Source: an uncultured Bacteroidales bacterium
Lineage (GTDB): Bacteria > Bacteroidota > Bacteroidia > Bacteroidales > F082
Direction of reading: 5' to 3'
Length of the DNA: 43,255 nt
Assembly: GCA_900315175.1 (NCBI GenBank)
Contig: OMYA01000013.1
Coordinates: 1-43,255, forward strand
The stretch's first letter is position 1. Each line of letters opens with the position of its first letter. Of this stretch, positions 23,937-32,806 are shown piece by piece. The notes under the pieces were generated by a model. The model did not search any database. It had not been told where the DNA came from and saw only the letters and a program-made list of their open reading frames with translations. The translations under genes were made by a program, and so were the position numbers.

Positions 23937-25406
23937 ATGGTAGTACTTATTAAAATAGTTCAGCTGATTTTAGCTCTTTCAATCCTCGTAATCATCCACG
24001 AATTCGGGCATTTCATCGCATCAAGGATTTTTGGGGTGAGGGTTGAAAAATTCTATATGTTCTTTGACTGGAAATTCTCTATTTTCAGATGTAAAAAAGT
24101 CAACGGAGAGTGGAAATTCAAGTTTTTCTGCAAGAATGAGCCGGAAAAATACATCACTCACGAGAAAATCGACCCTGTCACTAAGAAAAAAGAATATGAA
24201 TACGAGCCAATTGACTTGAACACATTGCCTGAAGACGACTGGCGCAGGGCGGAGGACTCGACGGAGTTTGGTCTCGGTTGGGTGCCGCTCGGTGGTTATT
24301 GCAAGATTGCCGGAATGATTGACGAGTCGATGGATCAGGCGCAGATGGCACAGGAGCCGCAAAAGTGGGAGTTCCGCACCAAACCGGCTTGGCAGCGTCT
24401 CATCATCATGATCGGCGGCGTGTGCATGAATGTCCTTCTGGCTTTCGTCATCTACATCGGACTCATCGCAAGCTACGGCGAACAATACATTTCAACAGAG
24501 GAAGTCAACAAATACGGTATCGCTGTGGATAGCCTCGGATACAACCTCGGGCTTCGCGACGGCGACAAAATCCTCACCGTGGGCGGTGAATATATCGAAG
24601 ACTTCAGCCAGATTCCTATGGCTCTGATTCTTGAAGACACGAAATATATCGACGTTGAACGTGATGGTCAGGAAATGAGAGTGGAGCTGCCTGAAGACGC
24701 TGTCAATCAATTGATTAAGGCTCGCTCGATGTTTATAAGCACAAGGATGCCGTTCGTGGTGGGCGGCTTCTCAAACGGCTCGTATGCCGAGAAAGCGGGA
24801 ATGCTGCCGAGCGACCAAATCATCGCAATCAACGAGGTGAAAACGCCTTATTTCCAAGACTTTAAGAAGAATATCACAGATTATAAAGACCAAGATGTCG
24901 ACATGATGATAGTGCGTGAGGGCGACACCATGGTGATGCCGGTGCATGTTGGCGGCGATGCCACGATAGGGGTGTATGCCGCACAAATGCTGGAGATCTC
25001 GACAAAAGAATACAGCTTCTGGCAGTCGATACCGCGCGGCTTCAAGAAAACCGGCAAAGAACTGAGTGACTACTGGAAACAGCTGAAACTCATCTTCAAC
25101 CCGAGCACCGGAGCTTACGAGAGCCTCGGAGGCTTCATCGCCATAGGAAGCATCTTCCCCGAATCGTTCATCTGGGAACAGTTCTGGCGCATGACAGCCT
25201 TCCTCAGCATCATCCTCGCAGTGATGAACATCCTACCGATACCGGGCCTCGACGGCGGCCACGTGCTGTTCCTCATCTGGGAAGTGGTGACAGGCCGTAA
25301 GCCAAGCGACAAATTCCTCGAAAGAGCCACAACAATAGGATTCATATTCCTGCTTATCCTCATCATCTACGCGAATGGCAACGATATCATAAGGCTCTTC
25401 AGGTGA
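23937..25406 (+). CDS. rseP: Site-2 intramembrane metalloprotease (RseP)
   Basis: 489 residues, longer than E. coli RseP (450). Zinc motif HEFGH at 21-25 inside the first membrane helix; second motif NILPIPGLDGGH from about 431. Between them are two PDZ-like regions (GLRDGDKILTVGGEYIED and AEKAGMLPSDQIIAINEV) and a cytoplasmic insert after the first helix with charged residues (KYITHEKIDPVTKKKEYEYE). RseP cuts anti-sigma factors and leftover signal peptides in the membrane. It has its own promoter. Confidence 0.94.
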   Translation: MVVLIKIVQLILALSILVIIHEFGHFIASRIFGVRVEKFYMFFDWKFSIFRCKKVNGEWKFKFFCKNEPEKYITHEKIDPVTKKKEYEYEPIDLNTLPEDDWRRAEDSTEFGLGWVPLGGYCKIAGMIDESMDQAQMAQEPQKWEFRTKPAWQRLIIMIGGVCMNVLLAFVIYIGLIASYGEQYISTEEVNKYGIAVDSLGYNLGLRDGDKILTVGGEYIEDFSQIPMALILEDTKYIDVERDGQEMRVELPEDAVNQLIKARSMFISTRMPFVVGGFSNGSYAEKAGMLPSDQIIAINEVKTPYFQDFKKNITDYKDQDVDMMIVREGDTMVMPVHVGGDATIGVYAAQMLEISTKEYSFWQSIPRGFKKTGKELSDYWKQLKLIFNPSTGAYESLGGFIAIGSIFPESFIWEQFWRMTAFLSIILAVMNILPIPGLDGGHVLFLIWEVVTGRKPSDKFLERATTIGFIFLLILIIYANGNDIIRLFR

Positions 25407-25489
25407 TTAATATTAATAAGGTGTTGAAAAAGTGTTGAAAACTTTTGGATTTAGACAATAAACTGATAAACAAGGCGTTATAAAATTCA

Positions 25490-26449
25490 ATGCGTAAGAT
25501 AAAATACATATTGTTATTGATGGTTAGCATATTGGCAATCAATGTGTTGAAGGCACAACAGATGCCGCTTTTCACCAATTACAGTAATTCTTACGCGATA
25601 ATAAATCCTGGTTATTACGGTTTGAGCGAAGGCGTGAATGCAATGGGTATATACCGTAACCAATGGGCTGGATTCAAAGATGACATGACTGGTGAGATTG
25701 TTTCGCCGGTGACGTTTTTTGCGTCTGCCGACCTGCCAATCAAGGTGTTGAGAGGCGGTTTGGGACTTTCTTTTATGAAAGACCAGCTCGGTTTTGAGAA
25801 CAATGTGGCGGTTAACCTCGGTTATTCATATCATTTTGACCTTGGCGCCGGAACATTGGGAATGGGTTTGGCTTTCAGTTTCGACAACCGTAAAGTCGAT
25901 TTTGGAAAGGCTAAACCATTGAATGACAACGACCCTGTCATCCCGACGAAGGAACAGAGCGACATGCTTTTTGATTTTAACTTTGGCTTGTTCTACATGG
26001 TTCCTGAGACGTTTTACGTGGCGTTGTCAACCACAAATCTGATGGAGGCGAAGGGCAAGGCACTTGAAGGAAAATCCTCGACAAGTGCAAGTTTTGTTGG
26101 CGATAGGACGTTTTATCTGGCAGCCGGATACGAGTATCAGTTCTTTAATCCCAAGTTTATGCTGAACCCGTCCATGCTGATATTAAGCGACATTGCATCG
26201 ACGCAATTTAACCTCAGCGCACGTCTTTGGTACAATAATAAGATGTGCTTTGGCGTTAACTACAGGTATCAGGAGTCAATAGATATTTTGGTTGGCTTCA
26301 CTATTAAAGGAATACAGATCAATTATGCATACGATATCAACACCATGGGCTTGAAACTGCCTGGCTCGCATGAGGTTTCCATCAGTTACAACTTTAAGTT
26401 GGATTTGGATAAACAGCCTCGTATATACAGGAGTATCAGATACTTATAA
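25490..26449 (+). CDS. porP: PorP/SprF-family T9SS outer-membrane protein
   Basis: 319 residues. Signal peptide ends near INVLKA. The opening QQMPLFTNYSNSYAIINPGYYG and AMGIYRNQWAGFK are diagnostic of the PorP/SprF family, a predicted outer-membrane beta-barrel; it ends in a strand-like YRSIRYL. Members act in T9SS secretion, surface attachment of cargo and, in gliding bacteria, SprB export. It opens the porP-gldK-L-M-N set. No clear promoter box was seen in the 83 bases before it. Confidence 0.92.
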   Translation: MRKIKYILLLMVSILAINVLKAQQMPLFTNYSNSYAIINPGYYGLSEGVNAMGIYRNQWAGFKDDMTGEIVSPVTFFASADLPIKVLRGGLGLSFMKDQLGFENNVAVNLGYSYHFDLGAGTLGMGLAFSFDNRKVDFGKAKPLNDNDPVIPTKEQSDMLFDFNFGLFYMVPETFYVALSTTNLMEAKGKALEGKSSTSASFVGDRTFYLAAGYEYQFFNPKFMLNPSMLILSDIASTQFNLSARLWYNNKMCFGVNYRYQESIDILVGFTIKGIQINYAYDINTMGLKLPGSHEVSISYNFKLDLDKQPRIYRSIRYL

Positions 26450-26485
26450 AAAATGTTGATAAAAAAATGTAAAAGTTGAAATGTT

Positions 26486-26519
26486 TTTGTCGGAAATAAT
26501 GAAAAATAATATACTTTTG
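26486..26519 (+). promoter_or_regulatory. Promoter of the gldKLMN genes
   Basis: TTTG (-33) at 26486-26489, 22 bases, then TACTTTTG (-7) at 26512-26519. Transcription from here would begin just before the gldK ATG at 26544, independently of porP. Confidence 0.5.
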
Positions 26520-26543
26520 GAAACTTTTTTAAAAAGGAATAAA

Positions 26544-27917
26544 ATGAAGAAGTTTGTGTTAATGGGCCTAATCGCATTGATGTTTGTCGGCTGCAGTACC
26601 AGCGGCGATCAAGGTGAATTGGTAGGCGTTAGAAAGAAATCAAAACCGTTTTATCAGCCGGATCCGTACGGCATGGTGTTTGTCCCGATGGGAAGCTATA
26701 CCATGGGAGCAGGTGGTCAGGACATCGTAGGAAGCAATCTGTCGCAACCTATGACCATGTCTGTGTCGGCATTTTACATGGACGAGACAGAAATCACAAA
26801 TAACGAGTACCGTGAGTTTGTGAACTACGTTCGCGATTCTTTGGCTCGTACATACCTTGGTGAAGTTGACCCTGACAAATATCTCATTTCTCAGAACAGA
26901 AAGACTGGTGAGGTTTATGATCCGCCATATCTCAACTGGGAAGAGAAGATTGACTGGCGCAGTGACAATCAGGAGTACAGAAACGCTCTTGAGCAGCTCT
27001 ATATCCCTGAGAATGAGCGTTATTACGGCAAGAAAGAGGTTGATGCGAGAAAGCTCGTTTATCACTACAGCTATATCGACCTCAGAGCTGCTGCCAAGAA
27101 GGAGTTCAGAGAGGGTGCTGACTATCGTCAGGGCGCTTTCGCAAACCGTCCGCAGGGCTCGTCAGACCGTTCGGTGTTCGTGCACAATGAGGAAATCAAC
27201 ATCTATCCTGACACATTGGCATGGATTTACGATTATTCATACGCTTTCAATGACCCGTTGACAGAGAAATATTTCTGGCATCCGGCTTACGACCACTATC
27301 CTGTTGTCGGTGTGAACTGGAATCAGGCTAACGCTTTCTGTGTGTGGCGTACCGAGAAGCTCAACAAATACTTGGCGAAGCACAAAGGTCAGACAGGCTT
27401 GTCGGAGTTCCGTCTTCCTACCGAGGCTGAGTGGGAGTGGGCGGCACGTGGCGGCCATCAGCTCAACCCATATCCATGGGGCGGTCCTTACACACGTAAC
27501 GAGAGAGGCTGCCTGAAAGCCAACTTCAAGCCTATGCGCGGCAACTACATCGCCGACGGAGGCCTCACCACAGTCATAGTGGCTCATTATCCGGCTAACG
27601 ACTGGGGCTTGTACGATATGGCAGGCAACGTGGCAGAATGGACATCAAGCGCATTCGACCCGTCAGCATATAACGTGATGTGGGATATGAACCCTCAGTT
27701 CACATACAACGCCAGCGAAAACGACGACCCGATCATGAAGAGAAAAGTCGTACGCGGCGGCTCATGGAAAGACGTGGCATACTATCTGCAGGTGACCACA
27801 CGCGCCTACGAATACCAGGACACAGCGAAGTGCTACATCGGATTCCGCTGCATCCAGCCATTCCTCGGCAGACAGAAAGGCGATACCCCAAGCAAGTCGT
27901 CAAGGGTTTATAATTAA
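26544..27917 (+). CDS. gldK: T9SS lipoprotein GldK/PorK
   Basis: 457 residues from ATG 26544, which starts a lipoprotein signal (MKKFVLMGLIALMFVGC, Cys 17); a start 63 bases earlier falls before the -7 box. The body is an FGE-sulfatase-like fold: FVPMGSYTMGAGGQ, MDETEITNNEYREFV, FRLPTEAEWEWAARGG, YDMAGNVAEWTSS and VVRGGSWKD in the usual order. GldK with GldN forms the periplasmic ring of the secretion system. A 79-base gap with a hairpin separates it from gldL. Confidence 0.95.
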   Translation: MKKFVLMGLIALMFVGCSTSGDQGELVGVRKKSKPFYQPDPYGMVFVPMGSYTMGAGGQDIVGSNLSQPMTMSVSAFYMDETEITNNEYREFVNYVRDSLARTYLGEVDPDKYLISQNRKTGEVYDPPYLNWEEKIDWRSDNQEYRNALEQLYIPENERYYGKKEVDARKLVYHYSYIDLRAAAKKEFREGADYRQGAFANRPQGSSDRSVFVHNEEINIYPDTLAWIYDYSYAFNDPLTEKYFWHPAYDHYPVVGVNWNQANAFCVWRTEKLNKYLAKHKGQTGLSEFRLPTEAEWEWAARGGHQLNPYPWGGPYTRNERGCLKANFKPMRGNYIADGGLTTVIVAHYPANDWGLYDMAGNVAEWTSSAFDPSAYNVMWDMNPQFTYNASENDDPIMKRKVVRGGSWKDVAYYLQVTTRAYEYQDTAKCYIGFRCIQPFLGRQKGDTPSKSSRVYN

Positions 27918-27996
27918 TGAGATTAATGAGATTCCTCGCCCCTTCGGGGCTCGGAATGACAAAACAGGAATAATAAATTAAAAAATATAAGGTAAA
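27918..27996. repeat. Hairpin repeat between gldK and gldL
   Basis: The gap has GCCCC-TTC-GGGGC (27938-27950), another mini-hairpin with a TTC triloop, next to GGAATGAC, the end of a GTCATTTCGA-type element. As RNA it could limit read-through or protect the 3' end of gldK. The rest of the gap is AT-rich and shows nothing else. Confidence 0.7.
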
Positions 27997-28746
27997 ATGA
28001 CATTCAAAGAGTTTTCAGAAAGTAAGAAGTACAAAAACTTCATGGCTAAAGTTTATGGTATTGGTGCTTCCATCGTTTTGGTCGGCGCATTGTTTAAACT
28101 TACCCATATGTCGTTGTTCGGCTGGTCGGGCGCAGCTAACACAATGTTGACACTCGGTCTGTTGACAGAAGCTATCATTTTCTTCTTCTCAGCATTCGAA
28201 CCTGCTCATCTCGAGCCAGATTGGAGCTTGGTTTATCCTGAATTGTGGGACATTTATCATGGCGACGGTCCGGCACCACAGGGTAAGAAGCCAGCTGCAG
28301 GCACCAAGAGAAACGAAGGCGGCAACGTCAACAACGATGTAATCGCAGACAAGCTTAACGAGATGTTCGAGAAAGCCAACATAAACTCAACCACAATGGA
28401 AAGACTTAGCATGGGTCTGACCAAACTCGGCGAGAACGCATCAAAAATCGCTGACGTGAGCGAGGCTGTGGCAGCAACAAGCAACTACACCAAAGCTATG
28501 AATAAAGCTTCTGAAACTGCTATGGAACTCGACGCTCAGATGTCGAAGACAGCCACAAACGCAGCAATGTTCTCCGACACAAGCAGAAAGATGAACGACA
28601 CAATGGCTCTCTACATCGAGAAAGTCAACGCATCTGCAACATCAACAGAAACTTTAAATCATCAACTCAACGACCTGTCAAAACGCATGACAGCAATGAA
28701 TACCGTTTACGGTAACATGCTCAATGCAATGAACATCAAGGCATAA
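27997..28746 (+). CDS. gldL: T9SS inner-membrane motor protein GldL/PorL
   Basis: 249 residues. Two membrane helices (about 20-40 and 47-67) near the N-terminus, then a long cytoplasmic helical tail. Glu58 in LLTEAIIFF and Glu68 have the 10-residue spacing of Glu49/Glu59 in Flavobacterium GldL, implicated in proton-driven rotation. GldL forms a pentamer around a GldM dimer. Followed by gldM after 12 bases. Confidence 0.95.
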   Translation: MTFKEFSESKKYKNFMAKVYGIGASIVLVGALFKLTHMSLFGWSGAANTMLTLGLLTEAIIFFFSAFEPAHLEPDWSLVYPELWDIYHGDGPAPQGKKPAAGTKRNEGGNVNNDVIADKLNEMFEKANINSTTMERLSMGLTKLGENASKIADVSEAVAATSNYTKAMNKASETAMELDAQMSKTATNAAMFSDTSRKMNDTMALYIEKVNASATSTETLNHQLNDLSKRMTAMNTVYGNMLNAMNIKA

Positions 28747-28758
28747 GATTTACGAGAA

Positions 28759-30450
28759 ATGGCAGCAGCAAAAGAAACACCAAGGCAGAAGATGATCGGT
28801 ATGATGTACCTGGTCCTCACAGCCCTATTGGCATTGAATGTCTCGGCTGACATTCTCGATGCTTTCGCCATCGTGAACGACGGTCTGGAGAAGACAAATG
28901 CCAGCGTTGAGAGTAAAATAGAAGACTATTACAACATCTTTGAACAACAATATATCAGAGAACCTGAAAAAGCAAAGGTATATTGGGATAAAGCTAATGA
29001 AATCAGAGTGAAAACCGATGAAATCATTAACTATATCGAGAAGGAAATCAAGGTGCCGTTGGTCCTCGAAACAGAAAGCATTACCGAACAAGAGCTTATT
29101 TCGAGCAAAGATACGAAGAAGTCACTGATTAGAAATGTTGAAAAGATCAACCCTGAAAACCGCCGTGTTTTCTATGAATTTGACCTTAACAACATCGGCG
29201 CCAAAGACAAATACGACGCTGCGACAAACTTCATGATTAACAAAGGCAACGCCACAATTCTTAAAAACAAGATTCAGGAATACCGTGAATTCATTGTGAA
29301 CACAGTGGAAGAAGCCGGTCTTGCAAATTACAACAAATATGTGGGACTTCTCACAGATTATGACTTCGACGGTAAGAAAATCATCTATACTGATAACGAT
29401 GGCCAGGAATTGAGCTGGGAAAACAAGAATTTCGACCACATCATCCTTACAGCCGAGATAGCTATCCTTAACAAGATAGTAGGTGAGATTCAGACCACTG
29501 AATATGACGCCATCACAGCTTTGATCAAACAAATCGGCTCATCGGACTTCAAGTTTGAATCAGTGCAGGCACGTGTCATCCAGAAGAGCGACTTCATCAT
29601 CAAAGGTCAGAACTACGAAGCTGAGATTTTCATCGCCGCAGCCGACACTTCAAAGGCTTTCGACGTGAAATATTATATGGGTACAGACGACTACAATAAG
29701 GCAAAAGGCGAGCCTGTGAAACTTAACAGCAGCGCAGGTAAGGTTATGCTGAGATTCCCAACAAACGCAGTGGGCGTTCAAAAGTATGCCGGCCGTATTG
29801 AGATTCCTCGTCCGGACGGAACAACAGCCTACTATGACTTCAACGAGACATTCCAGGTTGTGGCTCCATCAGTGACAGTGGCTCCTATCAATATGATGGT
29901 CATGTACGAAGAGCTGCAGAACCCTATCTCGGTGTCAGCTCCAGGTTTCACAAGCGATGAAGTGTCAATCACCGTGGAAGGCGGCAAATACACCAAAGGC
30001 GCCAACAACGGCGAATATTTCGTCGAGGTGAACAAAGGCACCAAGTTGGTGAAAGTCCACGTCTCGGCAAGAGACGACAACGGCAAGATGGTTGACATGG
30101 GCTGCCAGGAATTCCGCGTGAAAATGGTCCCTGACCCGGTTGTGAAAATCGGCGACATCACTGGCGGAAAAGTCGATAAAGAAGTGCTCCTCAGCATCGG
30201 CAGAGTGATGGCCGTGATGAAAGACTTCGATTTTAAAGACTTTAACTACACCGTTGATTCTTATACAGTTTCAACATATAGAGGAACATTCATTGACAAA
30301 CAAAATAAAGGACCTAAGTTCTCCGACGAAGTGATAGCTCTTATCAGCAACGCACAGACGGGACAGAGAATCCAGTTCCAGGACATCTGCGTGAAGAGTC
30401 CTAAGGGCGAGATAAGAAACGTAGGTTCAATTAACATTCAAATAAAATAA
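28759..30450 (+). CDS. gldM: T9SS motor/periplasmic shaft protein GldM/PorM
   Basis: 563 residues. One N-terminal membrane helix (MIGMMYLVLTALLALNVSAD, about 13-32), which sits inside the GldL ring, then a long periplasmic part of four domains by family comparison; VAPSVTVAPINMMVMYEELQNP near residue 370 begins the third. It transmits motor force to the GldK/GldN ring. gldN starts one base after its stop. Confidence 0.95.
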   Translation: MAAAKETPRQKMIGMMYLVLTALLALNVSADILDAFAIVNDGLEKTNASVESKIEDYYNIFEQQYIREPEKAKVYWDKANEIRVKTDEIINYIEKEIKVPLVLETESITEQELISSKDTKKSLIRNVEKINPENRRVFYEFDLNNIGAKDKYDAATNFMINKGNATILKNKIQEYREFIVNTVEEAGLANYNKYVGLLTDYDFDGKKIIYTDNDGQELSWENKNFDHIILTAEIAILNKIVGEIQTTEYDAITALIKQIGSSDFKFESVQARVIQKSDFIIKGQNYEAEIFIAAADTSKAFDVKYYMGTDDYNKAKGEPVKLNSSAGKVMLRFPTNAVGVQKYAGRIEIPRPDGTTAYYDFNETFQVVAPSVTVAPINMMVMYEELQNPISVSAPGFTSDEVSITVEGGKYTKGANNGEYFVEVNKGTKLVKVHVSARDDNGKMVDMGCQEFRVKMVPDPVVKIGDITGGKVDKEVLLSIGRVMAVMKDFDFKDFNYTVDSYTVSTYRGTFIDKQNKGPKFSDEVIALISNAQTGQRIQFQDICVKSPKGEIRNVGSINIQIK

Positions 30451-30451
30451 T

Positions 30452-31306
30452 ATGAAAAAGTTAGTTTCAATAATCGTAGCAACAGTAGCATGCCTGTTCT
30501 TAGGCGCTCCAGAAGCGTCGGCACAAATCACCAGCGACACATATAACGACGGTTTGTATGTTGAAAACGCCACTGGCATGAAGAAAATCATCCCTAATCC
30601 GGAGATTCGTGAGGCTGACATTTTATGGAAGAAAAGAGTATGGCGCGAAATAGATTTCCGTCAGAAAATGAACCTCCCATTCTACTATCCAAGAGACAGT
30701 CACCAGAACTGGAGAAGATTCATCGACGTCATTATGGACGCTTTGAAGGAAGGCAGATGCCAGGCCTACGAAGTGACAGTGACAGGCGAACTCAATAACC
30801 CATTGCCATATTCAAAACTCATGACAGGTCTGAATTCGGAGAAACATCAGGCAATTTACGACGACTACGGCAACAAGGTCGGCGACACCGTCATCTCAAT
30901 CTCTTTCAAGCCTGAATCAGTGACACGCCTTCGCGTGATGGAAGACTGGTATTTCGACACACACAGAAGCCAAATGATGGTGAGAATAGAAGCCATCTGC
31001 CCTGTGACAATGCGCGACATCAACGACTCAGTGCAGATGCCTAACGAGCTGTTCTGGATTCCGTTTGATGAGGCTACCCGCACAGTGCTGTCAGAAGCCC
31101 CTGTCTATAACAGAAACAACTCAGCAGCACGCTTGTCGTACGACGACGTCTTCATGAAACGTCAGTTCGACAGCTATATCTACAAAGAAGAAAACGTTTA
31201 CGACCGCAGCATTCAGGACTATGCCACTGGCATCGACGCTCTTAAGGAATCGGAGAGAATCAAACAGGATATCATCGATTTCGAGCAGAATATGTGGGAG
31301 TATTAG
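30452..31306 (+). CDS. gldN: T9SS periplasmic ring protein GldN/PorN
   Basis: 284 residues. Signal peptide to about residue 25 (LFLGAPEASAQ). It contains the typical DADILWKKRVWREIDFRQKMNLPF-like block (here residues 50-70, with EADILWKKRVWREIDFRQK visible) and a late WIPFDEATRTVLSEAPVYN. GldN assembles with GldK and contacts GldM. It closes the operon and is followed by a strong terminator. Confidence 0.94.
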   Translation: MKKLVSIIVATVACLFLGAPEASAQITSDTYNDGLYVENATGMKKIIPNPEIREADILWKKRVWREIDFRQKMNLPFYYPRDSHQNWRRFIDVIMDALKEGRCQAYEVTVTGELNNPLPYSKLMTGLNSEKHQAIYDDYGNKVGDTVISISFKPESVTRLRVMEDWYFDTHRSQMMVRIEAICPVTMRDINDSVQMPNELFWIPFDEATRTVLSEAPVYNRNNSAARLSYDDVFMKRQFDSYIYKEENVYDRSIQDYATGIDALKESERIKQDIIDFEQNMWEY

Positions 31307-31331
31307 TTTATAGTTTATTGTTTATAGTTTA

Positions 31332-31370
31332 TTGTAGAGATGGATTTTTATCCGTCTCTACAATTTTTTT
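31332..31370 (+). terminator. Terminator of the gldKLMN operon
   Basis: A 14-bp stem (31332-31345 with 31350-31363, one G-T pair) around TTTT, followed by seven T. The GTAGAGA...TCTCTAC arms resemble a REP-like hairpin common in Bacteroidota (recollection). Confidence 0.88.
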
Positions 31371-31402
31371 CTTGTTTATTCCAAAAACACTTCGTATCTT
31401 TG
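31371..31402 (+). promoter_or_regulatory. Promoter of pgi
   Basis: CTTG at 31371-31374, 20 bases, TATCTTTG at 31395-31402, 24 bases before the ATG at 31427. Confidence 0.55.
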
Positions 31403-31426
31403 TAGATTGTTAAAACATAAAAAATT

Positions 31427-32761
31427 ATGACTGATATTAAGGTTGAATTAAGCCATATCAAAGGCTTTATCTCTGAAAATCAATTAGATACATATAAGAA
31501 GAAAGTTGCTGCGACTTTCAGCACGGTTTATTCGCGCACCGGAGCGGGTAATGACTTTCTCGGCTGGGTGAATTTACCTTCGTCGATAAAGGCTGATTTT
31601 ATCAAGGATATCAAGGCTAAAGCTGATGAGCTTCGCAAGAAGTCAGAGGTGTTTGTCGTCGTCGGCATCGGCGGTTCATATCTTGGAGCACGCGCCGTCA
31701 TCGAGGCGTTGTCAAACCATTTCGCGCAGCTCGTCGATACAGGCAGTCCGAAAATCATATATGCTGGCCATAACATGAGCGAGGATTATATGCATGACCT
31801 TATCGCTCTTTTGGATAAAAAAGACTATTCGATGACTGTCATCTCTAAGTCGGGAACCACGACGGAGCCTGCGGTGGCATTCAGGATTTTGAAGAATCAT
31901 ATCGAAAAGAAATACGGCAAGGAAGAGGCTCGCACACGTATCGTCGCCATCACCGACAAGGCTAAAGGCGCTTTGAAGGTGCTGTCGGACAGCGAAGGCT
32001 ACAAGACATACGTGGTGCCTGATGATGTGGGAGGTCGTTACTCAGTTCTGACACCTGTCGGTTTGCTGCCTATCGCGGTGGCAGGCGTTGACATCGAGAA
32101 GCTGGTGATGGGCGCACGGCTGATGGAACAATATTGTGTTGACAATCAGAACGACAGCAACGAGGCTGCAAAATACGCGGTGGCACGTCAGGCGTTGTAT
32201 CATGCTGGCAAGACCAACGAGATTCTGGTGAACTACGAGCCGCGTCTGTGTTATTTCAGCGAGTGGTGGAAGCAGCTTTATGGCGAGAGCGAGGGCAAGG
32301 ACGGCAAGGGAATCTTCCCGGCAAGCGTGACATTTACAACGGATTTGCATTCTATGGGACAGTACATCCAGGAAGGCCTGCGTAACCTTATGGAAACCGT
32401 CATCAGCGTTGAGAATCCAGCCAACGAGGTGAGGATCCCGCAAGACGATGCCAACCTCGACCAGATGAACTACATCGCGGGAAGGAGGCTCAACGAGGTC
32501 AACCAGACGGCAGAGAAAGCTACTATTCTGGCTCATGCCGACGGTGGCGTGCCGAATATCCGCATCGTGGTGCCGAGAATCGATGCCAATGTGCTCGGAC
32601 AGCTTATCTACTTCTTCGAGATGGGATGCGCGCTGAGCGGCTACATGCTTGAGGTCAACCCGTTCAACCAGCCAGGCGTCGAGGCATACAAGAAAAATAT
32701 GTTCGCACTCCTCGGCAAACCGGGATATGAAGAATTGAGAGAGAAATTATTAAAACGATAA
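31427..32761 (+). CDS. pgi: Glucose-6-phosphate isomerase
   Basis: 444 residues, the short bacterial type. It interconverts glucose-6-phosphate and fructose-6-phosphate. Sugar-phosphate binding and catalytic blocks are clear: VVGIGGSYLGARAVIEAL, SKSGTTTEPAVAFRIL, GGRYSVLTPVGLLPIA, and FTTDLHSMGQYIQEG, with the C-terminal VNPFNQPGVEAYK carrying the late active-site Lys region. It has its own promoter; downstream a GTCATTTCGA repeat separates it from the U32 gene. Confidence 0.97.
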   Translation: MTDIKVELSHIKGFISENQLDTYKKKVAATFSTVYSRTGAGNDFLGWVNLPSSIKADFIKDIKAKADELRKKSEVFVVVGIGGSYLGARAVIEALSNHFAQLVDTGSPKIIYAGHNMSEDYMHDLIALLDKKDYSMTVISKSGTTTEPAVAFRILKNHIEKKYGKEEARTRIVAITDKAKGALKVLSDSEGYKTYVVPDDVGGRYSVLTPVGLLPIAVAGVDIEKLVMGARLMEQYCVDNQNDSNEAAKYAVARQALYHAGKTNEILVNYEPRLCYFSEWWKQLYGESEGKDGKGIFPASVTFTTDLHSMGQYIQEGLRNLMETVISVENPANEVRIPQDDANLDQMNYIAGRRLNEVNQTAEKATILAHADGGVPNIRIVVPRIDANVLGQLIYFFEMGCALSGYMLEVNPFNQPGVEAYKKNMFALLGKPGYEELREKLLKR

Positions 32762-32766
32762 AAACA

Positions 32767-32803
32767 GTCATTTCGACTGAAGCAAAGCGGAATGGAGAAA
32801 TCT
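32767..32803. repeat. GTCATTTCGA repeat, half copy
   Basis: It begins GTCATTTCGACTGAAGC and ends GGAGAAATCTCC. It creates a false upstream ATG (32792) in frame with the next gene. Confidence 0.8.
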
Positions 32804-32806
32804 CCG

